Shown here in pieces: positions 62,484 to 64,000 of a DNA stretch of 64,000 bases. The stretch is from NCBI GenBank assembly GCA_003254885.1, contig QANT01009041.1:20179-84178 (forward strand), written 5' to 3'. Source of the DNA: Purshia tridentata. Taxonomy: Eukaryota; Streptophyta; Magnoliopsida; Rosales; Rosaceae. Numbering within the stretch: the stretch's first letter is position 1; each line of letters opens with the position of its first letter. Below the pieces are notes generated by a model that made no database searches, had not been told where the DNA came from, and worked only from the letters and a program-made list of their open reading frames with translations. The position numbers were made by a program, and so were the translations under genes.

Positions 62484-63231
62484 CTACAGAAGATATATTA
62501 GGAGACCAAAATCAGAACCACCAAGTTAAACAACAGAAAGATATGCACCAAGTAAGCAAAATTTAAAAGTCCCATCATTCCAAGTAAACGGCACTTTAAG
62601 GACATTGTCGAAGCATAGGTAACAGATCAGTTAAATAACAGATCCACTTGTATTCTGTAAAACAAATCAAGCACTACATCTCCATTAATTTGGTTCAGTA
62701 ACAGCTAAAAGTATCAATTAATTGCTTAAAAACGAATCTTCAATATCCTAGAAAGTTACCAGTATTATATGCTAAGCTTTAATTTTCCGTACGTTTTTGT
62801 TTTCACCTAAAAGCAACTAAACAGACCCAAATCAATATCGAACAGCAGACAGCAAGCAAGAACAAAATTCAGCACAACATTCACCAAATCTAAAACATCT
62901 AACAGACCCAAAATACCAAATATCAGATCATGTATTGTAATATTAAATCATTAAACCCATTTCAATTAAATACATGAAGATCTGATCCCATCACGAGAAC
63001 CCATTTCAAGTTTCACAGTACGCTATAGATCCGGTTCAAAAATAAGTGATGCCATGTTAGCAAATCAAAGGTCATAGCATGACATTAAAAATTCCACATA
63101 TTTATCACAGATCTAAGAAGCAACAAATAACCAGATCATAAATAGCTTTAACTAATGCAAAAATCAAATACTTAAGTCTACATAAAATGACACACAGAAT
63201 TTGTAGAAAACAGAGTAGTATGCTTACTTAC
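62484..63231 (-). other. Leader intron of RHM1
   Basis: On the minus strand the donor GTAAGTAAG (63231 downwards) and the acceptor TTCTGTAG (ending at 62484) bound a 748-base intron whose 3' end is 13 bases before the ATG. AT-rich and without coding signal. Confidence 0.65.
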
Positions 63232-63408
63232 AAATTTGACTTGGATCAAGATCGACCAACCCAGATAGAAAAATTCAGAGAGAGAGCCTCAAGAGGCCAG
63301 AGAAGAAAATGAGGGAGAGAGAGAATTCAGACAGAGAAATGCAAGAGAGATGGCCACGGAGTGTATTGTGAAGGAAATGAGAAGGTGCAGAGGCTCGGGG
63401 TATATATA
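63232..63408 (-). promoter_or_regulatory. RHM1 core promoter and non-coding first exon
   Basis: TATATATA at 63401-63408 (minus strand) is followed about 30 bases later by the probable transcription start near 63370. The first exon then runs down to 63232 through a CT-rich leader (63270-63350 on the plus strand appears as AGAGAG). Confidence 0.6.
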
Positions 63409-64000
63409 CGCCTCTGTAAATCGGAGAAACAGTTAAGGAGAGCCGTAGAAGAGAGTGAATGACCTAAATGCCCTTAATTGATTGATCAATTTACAATGGC
63501 ACACGTTTTGTGGGCCCGCCTCTTTTGTAGGGGTGTGTTTTTTTTTTTGGGAAATATTTGTAGGGGTAGGTTGGGCGCAAAATTTGGTTTGCAAGTCAAA
63601 GTTTGTAATCTTATGAGGTCAAGATCATTTGATATTGTGGTCTGCCAAGTGGACTTCTTGATGGAGCAAATAAAATATCGACACGTTTGTTGACAGCTTG
63701 AAGAGCTTGCCAGTTGCTAGTCACCCAAATAAAGTGAATTCGAATTTTTTGCTTCAATTTCAAGTAAATAAAATGCTAGCGTCAATTGTATTATAATAAT
63801 ATTATTTTGTCATTTTACTTTATTTAAAAAAAAAAAATTTTAAACACCGACATGTACGTGAACAATCAAAATCAATACCACATAGACTAGATAGTCAATA
63901 CTAAAAATAAATAAATAAGTCTCTAGTGAAATACTGAAATCATATCATTTTATTTATTTTTTTTGGGTAACAAAATCATTACATTATTTCGACTTTACTT
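63409..64000. other. Region upstream of RHM1
   Basis: Distal promoter and AT-rich spacer to the window end. No gene or bordered repeat recognised. Confidence 0.4.

Noticed and set aside
1-64000. tRNA, rRNA, CRISPR arrays, autonomous transposons, viral insertions
   Set aside because: None seen on either strand; only MITE, TRIM-like and short tandem repeats are supported.

Overview
This is plant nuclear DNA, most likely from a woody rosid eudicot. The genes have AT-rich GT-AG introns, TATA boxes, (GA/CT)n-rich 5' leaders, two plastid-targeted proteins and a plant-only gene set. The family assignment (possibly Rosaceae) is a guess from general appearance. No bacterial, viral or CRISPR features were seen. 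A single N lies at 42771.

Layout from left to right. Positions 640-12789 hold three tandem same-strand TRICHOME BIREFRINGENCE-LIKE (TBL) genes, each with five exons and the same intron phases; intron 1 of the first carries a 431-bp MITE with a 9-bp target duplication. Positions 14223-16905 (-) encode plastid ribosomal protein L13, and 17824-20781 (+) the phytyl-phosphate kinase VTE6; these two are divergent. Positions 22186-23427 (+) hold an intronless WD40 protein of the RID3/IPI3 type. Positions 24926-26358 (-) hold a double B-box factor of the BBX22/LZF1 type. Positions 29355-31613 (+) hold the meiotic RING protein HEI10, and 32634-35124 (-) NAD(H) kinase 3. Positions 36832-38995 (+) hold an intact BED/hAT-transposase-derived gene. 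Positions 50955-59051 (+) hold class I trehalose-6-phosphate synthase TPS1 with 17 coding exons, preceded by a long non-coding leader region, and 60368-62470 (-) the UDP-rhamnose synthase RHM1.

From memory of Arabidopsis, the order TBL42, RPL13c, VTE6, BBX22, NADK3, TPS1, RHM1 matches the end of chromosome 1 (At1g78710 to At1g78570). The window is therefore a conserved syntenic block. RID3, HEI10 and the hAT gene appear to be interspersed, and the TBL gene has been amplified locally.

The genes are independent housekeeping or regulatory units rather than one pathway. They cover cell-wall acylation and nucleotide-sugar supply (TBL, RHM1), plastid translation and tocopherol synthesis (RPL13c, VTE6), light signalling (BBX22), sugar signalling (TPS1), redox cofactor supply (NADK3), ribosome assembly (RID3) and meiotic crossover (HEI10). 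I found no convincing undescribed biological system. The most interesting non-genic structures are the two MITE copies, one of which sits in what looks like a templated double-strand-break-repair scar at 48421-48943; a TRIM-like retroelement relic in TPS1 intron 10; and a duplication across a splice junction in NADK3. Exon borders were read by eye from splice dinucleotides, reading-frame continuity and family conservation; no transcript data were available.
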